A stretch of DNA of 6,225 bases from Bacteroidales bacterium UBA2559. GTDB taxonomy: Bacteria; Bacteroidota; Bacteroidia; Bacteroidales; Bacteroidaceae. The DNA is taken from NCBI GenBank assembly GCA_002340405.1, contig DDLZ01000130.1, forward strand, positions 888-7,112, written 5' to 3'. How positions within the stretch are numbered: position 1 is the first letter of the stretch; every line of letters starts with the position of its first letter. Position numbers and translations under genes: made by a program. Below are positions 1 to 6,225 of this stretch, one piece after another. The notes below the pieces were generated by a model that had not been told where the DNA came from, searched no databases, and saw only the letters and a program-made list of their open reading frames with translations.

Positions 1-42
1 GGTCTCACCGGCGACCAGGTAGAGCGACTAAACAAAAAGTGA
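1..42 (+). CDS. 3' end of a gene, probably uppS (isoprenyl transferase), partial
   Basis: An open frame enters from the left edge and reads GLTGDQVERLNKK before a TGA stop at 40-42. Thirteen residues are too few for identification on their own. The call rests on context: in Bacteroidota the gene directly before bamA is commonly uppS, the cytoplasmic synthase of undecaprenyl diphosphate, the lipid carrier for peptidoglycan and surface glycans. A short polar, lysine-ending tail is compatible with the end of that enzyme. The stop lies just before the ATG of bamA and overlaps an alternative GTG start as GTGA, so the two genes are probably co-transcribed and may be translationally coupled. The frame could instead belong to another gene. 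Confidence 0.5.
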   Translation, partial: GLTGDQVERLNKK

Positions 43-47
43 AGAAA

Positions 48-2681
48 ATGAAGATAAAAACAATACTCTTTTTACCGCTCCTCTTGCTTACTGCGTTTGT
101 GCCGATTTTGGCGCAAACCGATGAAGAGGTAGAGGAAAACCCGGTAATTCTCTATTCCGGCACTCCAAAACGATATGAAATTGCCGACATAACCGTCAAA
201 GGCGATGACCAGAATGTACAGACTCTGAAAAATCTCTCCGGTCTTGTTGTAGGTCAGCGTATCGCCGTTCCCGGTCCGGAGATTTCAAATGCCATGAAGC
301 GTCTGTGGAGAAACGGACTGTTTTCAAATGTGAGGATTCTTGCCACAAAAATTTCGGGTGACAAAATTTGGCTGGAAATAGAGGTTGTCCATCGGCCGAA
401 ACTCAAAGAGGCGGTTTTTCATGGGATTAAAAAAGGCGAAATGACCGAGTTGGAAGAGAAACTCAAACTGGTTCCGGGAATTCAGATAACCCCCAATATT
501 CTGAACCGTTCCGAGACTCTTATTCGCAGATATTATGATGAAAAAGGTTTCAAGGATGCCGAAGTCAGGGTGCAGCAGCGCTCGGAGGTTGATGAAGACG
601 GGTTGGTCTATGTTGACATCTATATAGACAGGAAAGATAAGATCAAAGTAAGAAAGATTAATGTTGAAGGCAATGAAGTTCTATCCGATGCCGACATACG
701 TAAAATTATGAAAAAGACCAATGAAAAGGGTTATTTACGTGATTTTTTCCGCACTAAAAAGTTCGTCAATGAGGAGTTTGTGGCCGATATGGACAATCTA
801 ATGGAGCGCTACGGCGAACTCGGCTATCGGGATGCCTATATAGTCAAGGATAGTATTTCAAGCAATCCGGAGGACAATACGGTTGACGTCTGGTTGACCA
901 TCGACGAGGGTGAAAGGTATTATTTGCGCAATATCGATTGGGTGGGTAATACAGTTTATAACAGCAAGGCTTTGAACGATGCTTTGGGTATGAAGAGAGG
1001 TGACGTTTACAATCAGAAGAAACTCGAGGAGCGTGTAAGGTCGGATGACGACGCCATCATAAGACAATATTATAACAACGGCTATGTGATGGTTCAGCTA
1101 AACCCTGTCGAGGCTAACGTTGAGGGAGACTCGATTGATCTGGAGATGAGAATTGCGGAAGGCGCTCAACATACCATAAACCGTGTGAACATTTTTGGTA
1201 ATGACCGTCTTTATGAAAACGTGGTTCGTCGCGAGCTGTTTACGCGTCCGGGCGATGTCTTCTCTTATGATGCATTGGAAAATTCTTTCCGGGCCATCGG
1301 CAATATGGGACATTTTGAACCGACCACCATCAATCCCGATGTCAAGCCGGATCCACAAAATGGGACCGTTGACATAAACTGGATGCTCGAATCAAAGGCC
1401 AGCGATCAGGTTGAACTCTCTGCCGGCTGGGGGCAGACGGGACTTATCGGACGGATAGCCCTGAAATTCACAAACTTCTCCATGTACAACCTGTTCCATA
1501 AGAGCGATAATTATCATAATTTCCTTCCTCAGGGTGACGGACAGACCTTCTCTATAAGCGGTCAGTCCAATGGTAAGTTTTATCACTCATGGAGTCTGTC
1601 GTTCATGGATCCCTGGTTGGGAGGAAAGCGACCCAACTCTTTCTGGGTAAATATGTACTATTCCAAACAGTCCGACATAAGCAGTAACTACTACAATTCA
1701 GCCTATTATAACAATATGCGCAACTATTATTACGGTTACGGAAACTATAACTATTACGGTGGCGGATATTATAACAATTACGAGTCCTATTATGATCCGG
1801 ATACCTACATTAAGATGTTAGGCGGTTCAATCGGCTGGGGAAAACGGCTTAACTGGCCCGATTTTTATACCGTGTTCAGGACTTCGCTCTCATATACTCT
1901 CTATGACATAAAGCAGTGGAGATATTTCCTTATCAACAACGGAACCTGTAATAATGTTAACCTGACGTTTGAATTGAGCCATTCCACTATCAGCAATTCC
2001 CTGTTTCCTACATCGGGATCGGATTTCTCGTTTTCGGTAGCTCTTACTCCGCCCTATTCGCTGTTTGACGGCGTGGACTATGAGAATCTGGCAGTTGACA
2101 GGACTTCGGCTACATACCAGTCTGAACTGGAGAGAAAACATAAGTGGATCGAATATAACAAGTGGAAATTCACAAGTCGCACCTATACTTCGCTGACAGG
2201 AGGCGCCAAACATCGTCTGGTCCTGATGACAAGGATGGATTTCGGACTGCTCGGACATTACAATAAGTACAAGAAATCACCGTTTGAAACGTTCTTTATG
2301 GGCGGTGACGGCATGAGCGGCGGTTCATATACCTACGCCACCGAAATAATAGGACTGCGGGGTTATGACAACGGTTCGCTTACTCCTTACTCGGACGGGT
2401 ACGCATACACGCGTATGGCAGCCGAATTGCGATATCCTCTTATGATGCAAAGCTCAACTACTATTTATGCGCTGGCATTCCTTGAGGCCGGCAATGCGTG
2501 GACATCGATCTCCAAATTCAACCCCTTTGACCTGAAAAGGTCGGCAGGAGTGGGCGTCCGTGTCTTTCTTCCAATGATAGGTCTGATGGGTATTGACTGG
2601 GGATATGGGTTTGATCCTGTAAACGGCTCCAAGCAGTACAGCGGCAGTCAGGTGCATTTTATTTTGGGACAGGAATTTTAA
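48..2681 (+). CDS. bamA: BamA, outer-membrane protein assembly factor (Omp85 family)
   Basis: BamA is the central subunit of the BAM complex; it folds and inserts beta-barrel proteins into the outer membrane. From the ATG at 48 the protein has 877 residues, in the upper range for the family. Residues 1-22 form a signal peptide (Lys-rich start, Leu-rich core, cleavage after ILA). Five POTRA-like repeats follow at roughly 43-118, 119-197, 198-288, 289-372 and 373-450, the later ones showing the typical xIxxVxVxGN start (INVEGN, IDWVGN, VNIFGN). The C-terminal barrel covers about 454-877. It carries LRGY at 770-773, matching the conserved VRGF motif of barrel loop 6, and ends in an aromatic terminal strand (...HFILGQEF). 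Residues 545-582 are an unusual Tyr/Asn/Gly-rich segment, 16 Tyr in 38, probably an extracellular loop. A GTG at 39 would add three residues and overlap the previous stop; ATG is preferred because the signal peptide is complete from there. Three ompH genes follow in the same direction. Confidence 0.95.
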   Translation: MKIKTILFLPLLLLTAFVPILAQTDEEVEENPVILYSGTPKRYEIADITVKGDDQNVQTLKNLSGLVVGQRIAVPGPEISNAMKRLWRNGLFSNVRILATKISGDKIWLEIEVVHRPKLKEAVFHGIKKGEMTELEEKLKLVPGIQITPNILNRSETLIRRYYDEKGFKDAEVRVQQRSEVDEDGLVYVDIYIDRKDKIKVRKINVEGNEVLSDADIRKIMKKTNEKGYLRDFFRTKKFVNEEFVADMDNLMERYGELGYRDAYIVKDSISSNPEDNTVDVWLTIDEGERYYLRNIDWVGNTVYNSKALNDALGMKRGDVYNQKKLEERVRSDDDAIIRQYYNNGYVMVQLNPVEANVEGDSIDLEMRIAEGAQHTINRVNIFGNDRLYENVVRRELFTRPGDVFSYDALENSFRAIGNMGHFEPTTINPDVKPDPQNGTVDINWMLESKASDQVELSAGWGQTGLIGRIALKFTNFSMYNLFHKSDNYHNFLPQGDGQTFSISGQSNGKFYHSWSLSFMDPWLGGKRPNSFWVNMYYSKQSDISSNYYNSAYYNNMRNYYYGYGNYNYYGGGYYNNYESYYDPDTYIKMLGGSIGWGKRLNWPDFYTVFRTSLSYTLYDIKQWRYFLINNGTCNNVNLTFELSHSTISNSLFPTSGSDFSFSVALTPPYSLFDGVDYENLAVDRTSATYQSELERKHKWIEYNKWKFTSRTYTSLTGGAKHRLVLMTRMDFGLLGHYNKYKKSPFETFFMGGDGMSGGSYTYATEIIGLRGYDNGSLTPYSDGYAYTRMAAELRYPLMMQSSTTIYALAFLEAGNAWTSISKFNPFDLKRSAGVGVRVFLPMIGLMGIDWGYGFDPVNGSKQYSGSQVHFILGQEF

Positions 2682-2727
2682 CTTAACGACAAAACAGCAT
2701 ATATTAAAATTAGAAATAGATGATATT

Positions 2728-3243
2728 ATGAAAAAGATTATTTCACTTACCGCACTTATGTGCCTTTTCTGCCTTACCTTAGGTGCGCAGAAATTTGCGT
2801 TGGTAGATATGGAGTATATTCTAAACAGAATACCGGCATACGAGCGTGCCAATGAACAGTTGAATCAACTTTCAAAGCGCTGGCAGGCCGAGGTGGAGGC
2901 GGTTTCGCTCGAAGCTCAGACCCTGTATAAGAATTACCAGAACGAAGCTCTTTTCCTTTCGGATGAACAGAAGACAAAAAAAGAGGAAGAGATTGTAGCT
3001 AAGGAGAAGCAAGCCAGCGAGCTCAAGCGTCAGTATTTCGGTCCGGAGGGCGAACTGTATAAAAAACGTGAAAGCCTGATGGCACCTATTCAGGATGAGA
3101 TATATGAGGCTGTCAAACAGATTTGCGAAACCGATGGTTATCAGGTTGTAATTGACAGAGCGTCGGCCAGCAGTATGGTTTATGCATCGCCCAAAATAGA
3201 CATTAGTAATGAGGTGTTGCAAAAGCTGGGCTATTCAAATTAA
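2728..3243 (+). CDS. OmpH/Skp-family periplasmic chaperone, first copy
   Basis: This 171-residue protein belongs to the OmpH/Skp family, periplasmic chaperones that hold unfolded outer-membrane proteins on their way to BAM. Residues 1-20 are a signal peptide with cleavage before QKF. The mature part starts with a short beta-strand segment (KFALVDMEYIL) and the family-like IPAY motif at 35-38. A long charged helical region at about 40-132, with an FGPEGELYKKRE turn near 104-114, corresponds to the Skp coiled-coil tentacle. The second half of the body domain is GYQVVIDRAS...IDISNEVLQKLGYSN. Length fits the family (about 160-180). It lies 46 bp after bamA, with no terminator between, so it is likely co-transcribed. 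No Shine-Dalgarno is visible; the upstream region is A-rich, as is usual in Bacteroidota. Of the three copies this one best resembles the standard Bacteroidales OmpH that follows bamA, judged from memory. The symbol is left blank because skp/ompH cannot be assigned uniquely among three paralogs. Confidence 0.9.
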   Translation: MKKIISLTALMCLFCLTLGAQKFALVDMEYILNRIPAYERANEQLNQLSKRWQAEVEAVSLEAQTLYKNYQNEALFLSDEQKTKKEEEIVAKEKQASELKRQYFGPEGELYKKRESLMAPIQDEIYEAVKQICETDGYQVVIDRASASSMVYASPKIDISNEVLQKLGYSN

Positions 3244-3248
3244 TTATT

Positions 3249-3256
3249 TATCTTTG
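3249..3256 (+). promoter_or_regulatory. candidate Bacteroidota -7 promoter element TATCTTTG
   Basis: The octamer TATCTTTG exactly matches the Bacteroidota -7 consensus TAnnTTTG. It lies in the AT-rich 49 bp gap between the first and second ompH genes, 36 bp before the ATG at 3293, giving a plausible short leader. No good TTG-type -33 element is seen at the usual spacing; the nearest TTG (3217-3219) is about 29 bp upstream, which is too far. It could be a weak internal promoter raising expression of the second ompH, or a chance match in AT-rich DNA. Confidence 0.35.
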
Positions 3257-3292
3257 TGGATTATTTTAGTAATTAACAATATTCTTCTTAAT

Positions 3293-3793
3293 ATGAAAAA
3301 AATATTGGCGATCATTCTGGCGCTTGCGCCAATGTGTATGTACGGACAGAAATTTGGAAGCATCAATTCGGCAAATGTGGCTCAGTTGATGCCGGAGTAT
3401 AAATCTTCACAGACAGAACTTGATAATCTTCAAAAAGTATATGATGAGGAGCTTCAGTATATGATGAACGAATATACAAAGAAGGTTGAGGATTATGAGA
3501 GTCAGCGCGAAACGCTTCCCGAAAATATCCGTGCCCGCCGTGAACAGGAGATTATGGAGAGCAGACAGAAGATGGAGCAGTATTACTCTGAAAGTGTAGA
3601 AAATCTTAACAATAAGCATGCGGAGTTGATGGAAATGATCCAGACAAAACTTCTGAAAGCCATTAAGGATGTTGGTGAAGAGGGCGGATATATCTGTATC
3701 TTTGATTTATCGAATGCTGCGGTACCTTTTGTGAATACAGCTCTTACTACCGATGTAACCGAAGCTGTAAAGGCCAAATTGGATATACAATAA
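3293..3793 (+). CDS. OmpH/Skp-family periplasmic chaperone, second copy
   Basis: This 166-residue member of the OmpH/Skp family probably also carries unfolded outer-membrane proteins through the periplasm. The start at 3293 is chosen because it begins a typical signal peptide (MKKILAIILALAP...MYG, cleavage near residue 18-19 before QKF). An in-frame ATG at 3209 would add 28 residues that overlap the previous gene and push the signal peptide inward. The mature protein begins QKFGSINSANVAQLMPEY. The MPEY at 33-36 aligns with IPAY of the first copy. A long charged helical hairpin at about 38-125 (Glu/Gln/Lys/Arg-rich, with a LPENIR turn at 75-80) is the expected coiled coil, and the body domain closes with EEGGYICIFDLS and TTDVTEAVKAKLDIQ. 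A cysteine in the signal peptide (position 15) is preceded by APM and does not form a lipobox. It follows the first copy by 49 bp and has a candidate promoter of its own; a terminator-like hairpin lies just after it. Confidence 0.9.
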   Translation: MKKILAIILALAPMCMYGQKFGSINSANVAQLMPEYKSSQTELDNLQKVYDEELQYMMNEYTKKVEDYESQRETLPENIRARREQEIMESRQKMEQYYSESVENLNNKHAELMEMIQTKLLKAIKDVGEEGGYICIFDLSNAAVPFVNTALTTDVTEAVKAKLDIQ

Positions 3794-3808
3794 TCTATTT
3801 AAGGCACT

Positions 3809-3843
3809 AGGGGAATCAGATTTAATCTTTGTTTCCCCTTTTT
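3809..3843 (+). terminator. intrinsic-terminator-like hairpin between second and third ompH genes
   Basis: A perfect 7-bp stem is formed by AGGGGAA (3809-3815) and TTCCCCT (3833-3839), topped by an inner 4-bp stem AGAT (3818-3821)/ATCT (3825-3828) with a TTA loop and a small internal loop (2 nt against 4 nt). It is followed directly by a run of five T (3839-3843). This is the usual shape of a Rho-independent terminator on the plus strand, starting 16 bp after the stop of the second ompH gene. Because the third ompH and murI follow in the same direction, it may terminate only partially, or mark the 3' end of a shorter transcript. Folding energy was not calculated. Confidence 0.6.
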
Positions 3844-3870
3844 ATGTAATTGTCAATAATACTGCCGAAT

Positions 3871-4497
3871 ATGAAACTCTTTAGAAAAACACTCTTTTTG
3901 TTGTTAATGTCGGTAACGGTTGCCGTATCGGCACAGACCGGCAATTTCGGATATATGGATTTCAATGGTGCCATAAAACTTATGCCTGAGTATTTCGAGG
4001 CACAACTTAATCTTCAAAAAATTCAGTCTGATTATAAAAATGAGATTGACCGCTCCAAAAGAGAATTTGAGAGACAGTATGTTGAATTCATGCTTGAGCA
4101 GGACCATCTGGCGCCAACCATTGTAGCTAAGCGCCAAAAAGAGCTGCAGGTGCTTATGGATGCCTATGCAGAATTCCGCGACAGTGTTCAGGTTGATCTG
4201 GAAAGCATACGCTTGGAGATGCTCAACCCCATTAAGGAAAAACTGTTGAAAGCAATCTACAAGGCCGGAATGGATTTGAATCTTGATTATGTGATTGACA
4301 CGGGAACCGGAGCATACCTCTACATCAACAATGATAAGGGAATAGATATTTCCAATTATGTATATAAAATTCTTGGTTTGCAGGAAGATGTTTCTGAAGG
4401 CGATTTCGAATCCTTAATGATTCCGATTAATGAAGCGGTAAAAATAGAGGAAGAGGAAGATGAAGAGGCAAACGAAGAGGCTAATATAGAGGAATGA
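3871..4497 (+). CDS. OmpH/Skp-family periplasmic chaperone, third copy, with acidic tail
   Basis: This 208-residue OmpH/Skp-like protein is the most diverged and longest of the three. The ATG at 3871 starts a clear signal peptide (MKLFRKTLFLLLMSVTVAVSA, cleavage after residue 21); an upstream in-frame TTG at 3850 adds seven residues and is unlikely. The mature part begins GNFGYMDFNGAIKLMPEY, sharing FG and LMPEY with the second copy, which suggests descent from a duplication of that gene. A charged helical region at about 43-130 is the expected coiled coil, and the body domain ends near IDISNYVYKILGL (158-170). Beyond this family core is a 38-residue extension whose last 17 residues contain ten Glu and one Asp, with an imperfect EEAN repeat. 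A function as a periplasmic chaperone is inferred from family and neighbours; the role of the tail is unknown. The stop overlaps the murI start as ATGA, pointing to translational coupling. A hairpin lies just upstream. Confidence 0.85.
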   Translation: MKLFRKTLFLLLMSVTVAVSAQTGNFGYMDFNGAIKLMPEYFEAQLNLQKIQSDYKNEIDRSKREFERQYVEFMLEQDHLAPTIVAKRQKELQVLMDAYAEFRDSVQVDLESIRLEMLNPIKEKLLKAIYKAGMDLNLDYVIDTGTGAYLYINNDKGIDISNYVYKILGLQEDVSEGDFESLMIPINEAVKIEEEEDEEANEEANIEE

Positions 4498-5336
4498 GTA
4501 AAGGTCTGCTTCCAAAAAGCCCCGGACCCATAGGCGTTTTTGATTCCGGATATGGCGGATTGACCATTTTGAAACATATCAGGGAGGTCATGCCTGAGTA
4601 TGATTTTCTCTATTTTGGAGATAATGCCCGGGCTCCTTACGGCACCCGCTCGTTTCAGGTTGTCTATGAGTTTACCGTTCAGTGTGTTACCCGGTTGTTT
4701 GAAATGGGAGCCCATCTTGTTATTCTGGCGTGTAACACGGCATCGGCCAAGGCACTACGGACAATCCAGCAGATAGATCTTCCAAGGCTTGACGCCAACC
4801 GGCGCGTTCTGGGTATTATACGTCCTACCGTGGAATCTATCGGGGATATTACAGAGACAAGGCACGTAGGACTGTTTGCCACCCCCGGAACCGTCAGATC
4901 ACTTTCATACTCTCTTGAAATAAACAAGCTCTTTCCCGACATCAAGGTAATAGGTGAGGCTTGCCCCATTTGGGTTCCTCTCGTTGAAAACGGCGAATCG
5001 GATTCCGAAGGGGCCGATTTTTTCATCCGCCGTCATGTTGAGAATCTCTTTGCCAAAGATCCGGAGATTGACACTATTCTGTTGGGCTGCACTCATTATC
5101 CTATTCTTTACGATAAGATAAGAAAGTACGTACCGCAGAATGTTAAGATCATAGCACAGGGAGAATATGTGGCTTCATCATTGAAGTGCTATCTGGAACG
5201 GCATCCCGAGATAGATGCCAAATGTACAAAAAACGGCTCATGTCGCTATCTGACTACAGAATCGGTTGAAACATTTCTTCCAAATGCATCAATCTTCATG
5301 AAAGGAGATGTGACCGCCGAAACGATATCGTTGTAA
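4494..5336 (+). CDS. murI: Glutamate racemase
   Basis: MurI interconverts L- and D-glutamate in the cytoplasm, supplying D-glutamate for the peptidoglycan stem peptide. The 280-residue product has the usual length and all expected motifs of the Asp/Glu racemase family: IGVFDSGYGGLT at 13-24 (Asp17, Ser18), FGDNARAPYG at 41-50, LACNTASA with catalytic Cys80, and LLGCTHYPIL with the second catalytic Cys199 and neighbouring His201. Both cysteines needed for the two-base mechanism are present, so it should be active. The ATG at 4494 overlaps the stop of the third ompH gene as ATGA. AGAGG at 4488-4492 is too close to the start to act as a normal ribosome site, while GAAGAGG at 4474-4480 is rather far (13 bp), so re-initiation after the upstream gene is likely. 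The related activity of aspartate racemases is less likely given the MurI-type motifs and envelope-gene context. Confidence 0.96.
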   Translation: MSKGLLPKSPGPIGVFDSGYGGLTILKHIREVMPEYDFLYFGDNARAPYGTRSFQVVYEFTVQCVTRLFEMGAHLVILACNTASAKALRTIQQIDLPRLDANRRVLGIIRPTVESIGDITETRHVGLFATPGTVRSLSYSLEINKLFPDIKVIGEACPIWVPLVENGESDSEGADFFIRRHVENLFAKDPEIDTILLGCTHYPILYDKIRKYVPQNVKIIAQGEYVASSLKCYLERHPEIDAKCTKNGSCRYLTTESVETFLPNASIFMKGDVTAETISL

Positions 5337-5345
5337 CTGCAAGGA

Positions 5346-6225
5346 TCAGTCGGTTTCCCTCTTTTCGACAAATTTGTGTGTAATCCGTCCCAAAGGCTTT
5401 ACGGAGATAAAACTGACAGCAATCACGGTAATCAGCACAACAACTATATCGGCTGGTTTAACGCTGACAGGGTATGTGTCAACAATAAAGCTGCCGGCAG
5501 CCCCCAATTTGATGAATCCGAAATGTTGTTGCAGCAGGCAGGCTATAACACCTGCAGCCAGGCCTGTAACCGCACCGATTATGGAGATCAGTATTCCGTT
5601 TGTAACGAAAATCCTCTCCACACTCTTCTTGTCGGCGCCCAGACTACTTAGCAGCAGGGCATCCTGCTGTTTTTCAATCATAAGCATGATAAGTGAACCT
5701 GCAATATTGAAACAGGCTATTAGCAGAATAAATGAGAGGAACAGATATGATATGAATTTTTCAAGTTTCACAACTTTAAATACATCTGCCTGTTGCTCAT
5801 AACGGTCAAGTATTTTGAAATCCCCGCCAAGCAGACCGGCCAACTCCCGTCGGGCCTTCCGGATTCCTGTGCCTTCCTTTAGTTTAAGCTCTAGGGAAGA
5901 GGCGGCATTTACATGGCCGGTAAGCCGTCTTGCAAGATCAAGTGATATTAAAATGTAGTTGTCATCATACTTTTCCTGGTCAACCTGAAAGAAAATACCC
6001 GGAGAGTAGATTGCCGCCGAATTGAATGCCGTTCCCGGATTGATAGCGCTGATCCTTCCCTCTTTCTTCGGTATAAATAGGGTAAGCGGGTTTATGGGTT
6101 GTGCGCCGCAATCCATTTTCCTCATAAGCGAAACTCCCATTATTCCGTAATCGCACACCTCATCGGAAAGCATATATATTCCGTTCCCTTGCAGAATTCC
6201 TTCAATGTTGGTAAGCTCATAAAAA
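5346..6225 (-). CDS. LolC/LolE-like ABC transporter permease (FtsX superfamily), 5' part missing
   Basis: The minus-strand frame is open from the right edge (no stop through 6225) to TGA at 5346-5348, giving about 292 visible residues. It is a C-terminal fragment; an internal ATG at 6171-6173 is not a believable start because coding-like sequence continues upstream of it. The visible part begins with a periplasmic (MacB-PCD-like) domain containing MLSDEVCDYGIMGVSLMRKM and a segment like the P-K-KEGR loop of LolC/LolE. The FtsX-type membrane domain follows: a helix near 5676-5756 (FISYLFLSFILLIACFNIAG), a cytoplasmic loop with EKQQDALLLSSLGADKKSVERIF, a helix near 5529-5606, and a last helix near 5397-5450. 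A full protein of this family has about 400 residues and four helices, the first near the missing N-terminus. The likely role is release of outer-membrane lipoproteins from the inner membrane together with a LolD-like ATPase, which is not in this window. MacB-type or FtsX-like exporters are alternatives. It converges on murI with 9 bp between the stops. Confidence 0.85.
   Translation of the reverse strand, partial: FYELTNIEGILQGNGIYMLSDEVCDYGIMGVSLMRKMDCGAQPINPLTLFIPKKEGRISAINPGTAFNSAAIYSPGIFFQVDQEKYDDNYILISLDLARRLTGHVNAASSLELKLKEGTGIRKARRELAGLLGGDFKILDRYEQQADVFKVVKLEKFISYLFLSFILLIACFNIAGSLIMLMIEKQQDALLLSSLGADKKSVERIFVTNGILISIIGAVTGLAAGVIACLLQQHFGFIKLGAAGSFIVDTYPVSVKPADIVVVLITVIAVSFISVKPLGRITHKFVEKRETD

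Noticed and set aside
1890..2258. Minus-strand open frame of 122 codons within bamA
   Set aside because: Fully antisense to the conserved BamA barrel and rich in Arg, Ser and Cys as expected of a shadow.
2661..2668. Near match to TAnnTTTG (TATTTTGG) at the end of bamA as a promoter for the first ompH
   Set aside because: The spacing is one base short and the site lies within the conserved C-terminal strand codons; too weak to call.
2454..2852. Minus-strand open frame of 132 codons spanning the bamA end and first ompH start
   Set aside because: It lies opposite two well-supported genes, has no recognisable family and an unremarkable composition; it is a shadow frame.
2872..3222. Minus-strand open frame with hydrophobic, Leu/Phe-rich sequence opposite the first ompH
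   Set aside because: Its hydrophobicity comes from the complement of Glu/Lys-rich coiled-coil codons (GAA/AAG read as TTC/CTT); not a real membrane protein.
3209..3292. Upstream ATG at 3209 for the second ompH
   Set aside because: It would add 28 residues ahead of a perfect signal peptide and overlap the previous gene.
3335..3337. Cysteine in the signal peptide of the second OmpH as a lipoprotein site
   Set aside because: It is preceded by APM, which does not fit a lipobox; an ordinary signal-peptidase site a few residues later fits better.
3850..3870. TTG start at 3850 for the third ompH
   Set aside because: It adds seven residues before the signal peptide without any visible ribosome site; the ATG at 3871 is the natural start.
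5335..5350. ACTG/CAGT inverted repeat as a bidirectional terminator
   Set aside because: Only 4 bp of stem with a 7-nt loop and no T tract.
5374..5802. Plus-strand open frame of 142 codons opposite the permease
   Set aside because: Antisense to a clear FtsX-type membrane domain; no family resemblance.

Overview
The window looks like a chromosomal segment from a Bacteroidota member, most likely Bacteroidales. The basis is the gene order (apparent uppS end, bamA, tandem ompH/skp genes, murI), the character of the OmpH proteins, the lack of clear Shine-Dalgarno sequences before most genes, and a TAnnTTTG-type promoter element. This is protein-level recognition; no search was run.

Layout. Positions 1-42 hold the last 13 codons of a plus-strand gene that is probably uppS. 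Next is bamA (48-2681), the outer-membrane protein insertase, with five POTRA repeats and a 16-strand-type barrel. Three successive genes for small secreted OmpH/Skp-like chaperones follow (2728-3243, 3293-3793, 3871-4497). The last overlaps murI (glutamate racemase, 4494-5336) by the four bases ATGA. On the opposite strand, ending 9 bp from murI, is the 3' part of a LolC/LolE-like (FtsX-superfamily) permease gene that runs off the right edge (5346-6225). No stretch of 300 bases lacks a gene. The longest intergenic gap (3794-3870) contains a good intrinsic-terminator-like hairpin.

How the genes fit together. Everything here serves the cell envelope. UppS would make the undecaprenyl carrier lipid, MurI supplies D-glutamate for peptidoglycan, the OmpH proteins are expected to escort unfolded outer-membrane proteins across the periplasm, and BamA inserts them. 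If it is a Lol-type transporter, the permease would extract lipoproteins from the inner membrane, including lipoprotein partners of BamA. The plus-strand genes look like one operon, with a possible internal promoter before the second ompH and a hairpin before the third.

I found no defence system, mobile element, CRISPR array, RNA gene or clearly novel system. The points most worth a second look are the three diverged OmpH paralogs, the Tyr/Asn/Gly-rich segment in the BamA barrel, the hairpin inside the operon, and the acidic tail of the third OmpH whose codons sit directly upstream of the murI start.
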